Positions 61,838 to 64,000 of a DNA stretch of 64,000 nt are shown one piece after another (positions within the stretch are counted from its first letter, which is position 1; every line of letters begins with the position of its first letter). A program made the position numbers and the translations under genes. The notes under the pieces were generated by a model. The model saw only the letters and a program-made list of their open reading frames with translations, did no database searches and was not told where the DNA came from. Source of the stretch: an uncultured bacterium (GTDB taxonomy: Bacteria; Spirochaetota; UBA4802; UB4802); the NCBI GenBank assembly GCA_937920495.1, contig CALEUQ010000011.1, forward strand, positions 1 through 64,000, written 5' to 3'.

Positions 61838-63856
61838 ATGTTCCAGCTTCTTTTCACACCAATCACGATTAATAAATTAGAAGTCAAAAACAGGATTGCA
61901 TATCCGGCTTTGGGGTTGCTGTATTCATATGATGGTTCTTTGAATGACCGCTACTATGCATATTTCAGGGAAAAAGCAAAGGGTGGTGCAGGTCTGGTTA
62001 CAGTGGGGCCGGTAGGTATAGATATTGTAGGGTCAGGCAGGATTGCCTTATCACTTGCATCCGATGATAAAATCCCGGATTTTGCAAAATTGGCACAGAT
62101 AATAAAAAACGAAGGTGCTCGAACATTTGTGCAGCTTTTCCATGCCGGGGCATATTCATATTCGATGCTTACCGATGGTATACAGCCTATTGCACCTTCT
62201 GCTGTATATTCAAGATATTCAAAACAGACACCAAGGGAGATGACACTGGAGGACATAGAAATCGTCCAGAAGGCGTATGTTGATGCTGCATTGCGTGCAA
62301 AGGAAGCTGGCTTTGACGGTGTTGAGATTATTGCTTCGGCAGGATATCTCATTACACAGTTTCTATCGCCCATAACAAACAAACGAACGGACAAGTATGG
62401 TGGGTCATTTGAAAACAGGGTGCGCTTTCCCAGGGAAGTGATCGAAAAAGTTCGTAACGCTGTGGGCAAGGATTTCCCTATTAGCATACGCATGGCAGGG
62501 AATGATTTTGTTCCGGGTAGCAACACCAGCAGGGAAACACCACTGTTTGCCAGAGTATATGAAGAAGCGGGTGTAGATATTATTAATGTTACCGGTGGAT
62601 GGCACGAAGCTAAGGTACCACAGCTACCCATGGAATTGCCACGTGCCGGATATGCGTATCTTGCTGCACACATCAAGAAAGCAGTGAATGTGCCGGTAAT
62701 GGCGTCTAACAGGATAAGCATGCCGGATGAGGCTGAAAGGATACTGCGCGATAGTATGGCTGATATGGTCAACCTGGGAAGGGTGCTGATTGCTGATCCA
62801 TACTGGCCAAAGAAAGCACAGCAGGGGAAAGCAAAGCTTATCAGGCCTTGCGTAGGTTGTAATCAGGGTTGCACCGATACGTTGTTTAGTGGTATGCCGG
62901 TTGGATGTATTCTTAACGCTCGTGCGGGGTATGAGTTTGAACGCTCAATTGGAAACACTTCTCATCCGTTGAGGATTATGGTTGTGGGTGCAGGGCCTGG
63001 CGGGCTTGAAGCAGCAGTGAGAGCAAAAGAGGCAGGGCATGAAGTAGAGCTATACGAAAAAGAAAATGAAATTGGCGGTCAGTTGCATATAGCTGCTGCA
63101 CCACCGCACAAACAGGAATTACTTGAAATCATACGGTATTATAAAGCAATGATTGATGAATACGGAATCCCGGTATTTTATAATACCGCTGTGACAATTG
63201 ATCTCGTACAAGAAAAAAAGCCAGATCACGTGATACTGGCAACTGGTGCGCAAGCGCTTATCCCCCCAATTAAGGGGATTAACCTGCCACATGTATATTC
63301 AGCCTGGGATGTTTTGCGTAATAATCCTAAACTGGGTAAAAATGTTGCGGTGATAGGCGGGGGCGCTGTTGGCATTGAAACAGCACTATTTATTGCACAT
63401 AAAGGAACTTTATCCCCTGAAGCACTACATTTTTTGATGTTATTTGAAGCAGAACCTTTTGAGCGCCTGAAAGAACTAATTACCAGTGGCACAAGTAAAG
63501 TAACAATTATAGAGATGCTCCCTGAGATTGGTAAAGATGTAGGGAGGTCAACAAAGTGGATAATGAAATTAGAATTAGAAAAATTTGATGTAAATGTAAT
63601 TACATCCGCCAGAGTTACTGAGATTACTGATAGTACAGTAATCTTTCTAAAGGAAGATACAGCAGTAGCACGGGAATTTGATAATGTAGTGATAGCAGTG
63701 GGCTCTAAGCCTGTTAATCCACTGGGAGATGAATTACAGAAAGCTGGCATTGCACACACTGTCATAGGGGATTGCAAAAAGATAGGAAAGATAAATGATG
63801 CCATTCATGAAGCATTTTTAGCGATAGCTAACTTAGAGCACGTAGCAAAGGTGTAA
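61838..63856 (+). CDS. NADH:flavin oxidoreductase / 2,4-dienoyl-CoA reductase family (FadH/BaiCD-like)
   Basis: Old-yellow-enzyme TIM barrel (QLFHAGAYSY, KRTDKYGGSFENRVRFPREVI), CVGCNQGCTDTLFSGMPVGCILN Fe-S cluster, C-terminal FAD/NAD domains; AGGAGG RBS and ATG at 61838. Confidence 0.94.
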   Translation: MFQLLFTPITINKLEVKNRIAYPALGLLYSYDGSLNDRYYAYFREKAKGGAGLVTVGPVGIDIVGSGRIALSLASDDKIPDFAKLAQIIKNEGARTFVQLFHAGAYSYSMLTDGIQPIAPSAVYSRYSKQTPREMTLEDIEIVQKAYVDAALRAKEAGFDGVEIIASAGYLITQFLSPITNKRTDKYGGSFENRVRFPREVIEKVRNAVGKDFPISIRMAGNDFVPGSNTSRETPLFARVYEEAGVDIINVTGGWHEAKVPQLPMELPRAGYAYLAAHIKKAVNVPVMASNRISMPDEAERILRDSMADMVNLGRVLIADPYWPKKAQQGKAKLIRPCVGCNQGCTDTLFSGMPVGCILNARAGYEFERSIGNTSHPLRIMVVGAGPGGLEAAVRAKEAGHEVELYEKENEIGGQLHIAAAPPHKQELLEIIRYYKAMIDEYGIPVFYNTAVTIDLVQEKKPDHVILATGAQALIPPIKGINLPHVYSAWDVLRNNPKLGKNVAVIGGGAVGIETALFIAHKGTLSPEALHFLMLFEAEPFERLKELITSGTSKVTIIEMLPEIGKDVGRSTKWIMKLELEKFDVNVITSARVTEITDSTVIFLKEDTAVAREFDNVVIAVGSKPVNPLGDELQKAGIAHTVIGDCKKIGKINDAIHEAFLAIANLEHVAKV

Positions 63857-63867
63857 CAAAAGATATA

Positions 63868-63902
63868 AAAAAACGGCGCTTGTAAAAGCGCCGTTTTTTT
63901 TT
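63868..63902. terminator. Bidirectional intrinsic terminator
   Basis: AAAAAACGGCGCTT-GTAA-AAGCGCCGTTTTTTT between convergent genes. Confidence 0.92.
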
Positions 63903-64000
63903 ATTCTCCCTTATCATCCCTGTACATTGCCTCAATGATATCTTTATACTTTTCGGCAATAACTTTGCGTTTGAGTTTTAAGGTTGGTGTTATCTCGCCT
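63901..64000 (-). CDS. 3' end of AMP-dependent acyl-CoA synthetase (partial, runs off window)
   Basis: Reverse translation [32 protein letters not shown] matches the C-terminus of long-chain acyl-CoA synthetases. Confidence 0.8.
   Translation of the reverse strand, partial: GEITPTLKLKRKVIAEKYKDIIEAMYRDDKGE

Noticed and set aside
61954-62772. 272-aa antisense ORF opposite the dienoyl-CoA-reductase-like gene
   Set aside because: Embedded opposite a well-supported CDS; low-complexity hydrophobic/serine-rich translation.

Overview
AT-rich bacterial chromosome segment around the replication origin. It contains mnmG/rsmG with two parS-like palindromes, a DnaA-box cluster, and dnaA-dnaN-recF-DUF721-remB-like-gyrB-gyrA. 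Flanking genes are mostly housekeeping or cell-envelope: hisD, manC, surE, nadE, pyrB/pyrC/pyrF, guaB, radA, mlaD-like, purD, dsbD-like, plus several lipoproteins, TPR/HEAT proteins and signalling proteins. The gene content loosely suggests a spirochaete, but I cannot prove this from the window. I saw no rRNA, tRNA, CRISPR array, prophage or transposase. Observations most worth checking: (1) the heptamer ACTATCG/CGATAGT, especially ACTATCGC, is strongly over-represented on both strands; by hand I counted 37 and 21 copies. (2) There are two perfect TGTTCCACGTGGAACA parS-like sites, one inside the rsmG coding sequence, with no parAB beside them. (3) Three tandem short hairpin repeats lie in the mnmG-rsmG gap, with compensatory stem changes. 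(4) The IMP dehydrogenase is eukaryotic-like and carries the Arg/Gln pair linked to mycophenolate sensitivity. (5) A signalling operon next to oriC (degenerate REC-GGDEF-EAL-like, REC-PP2C, and a possible FliG-like protein) is followed by a convergent PC4-like gene. (6) A perfect 11-bp-arm operator overlaps the promoter/RBS of a dienoyl-CoA-reductase-like gene. All calls come from reading the sequence and the supplied translations; no database search was run.
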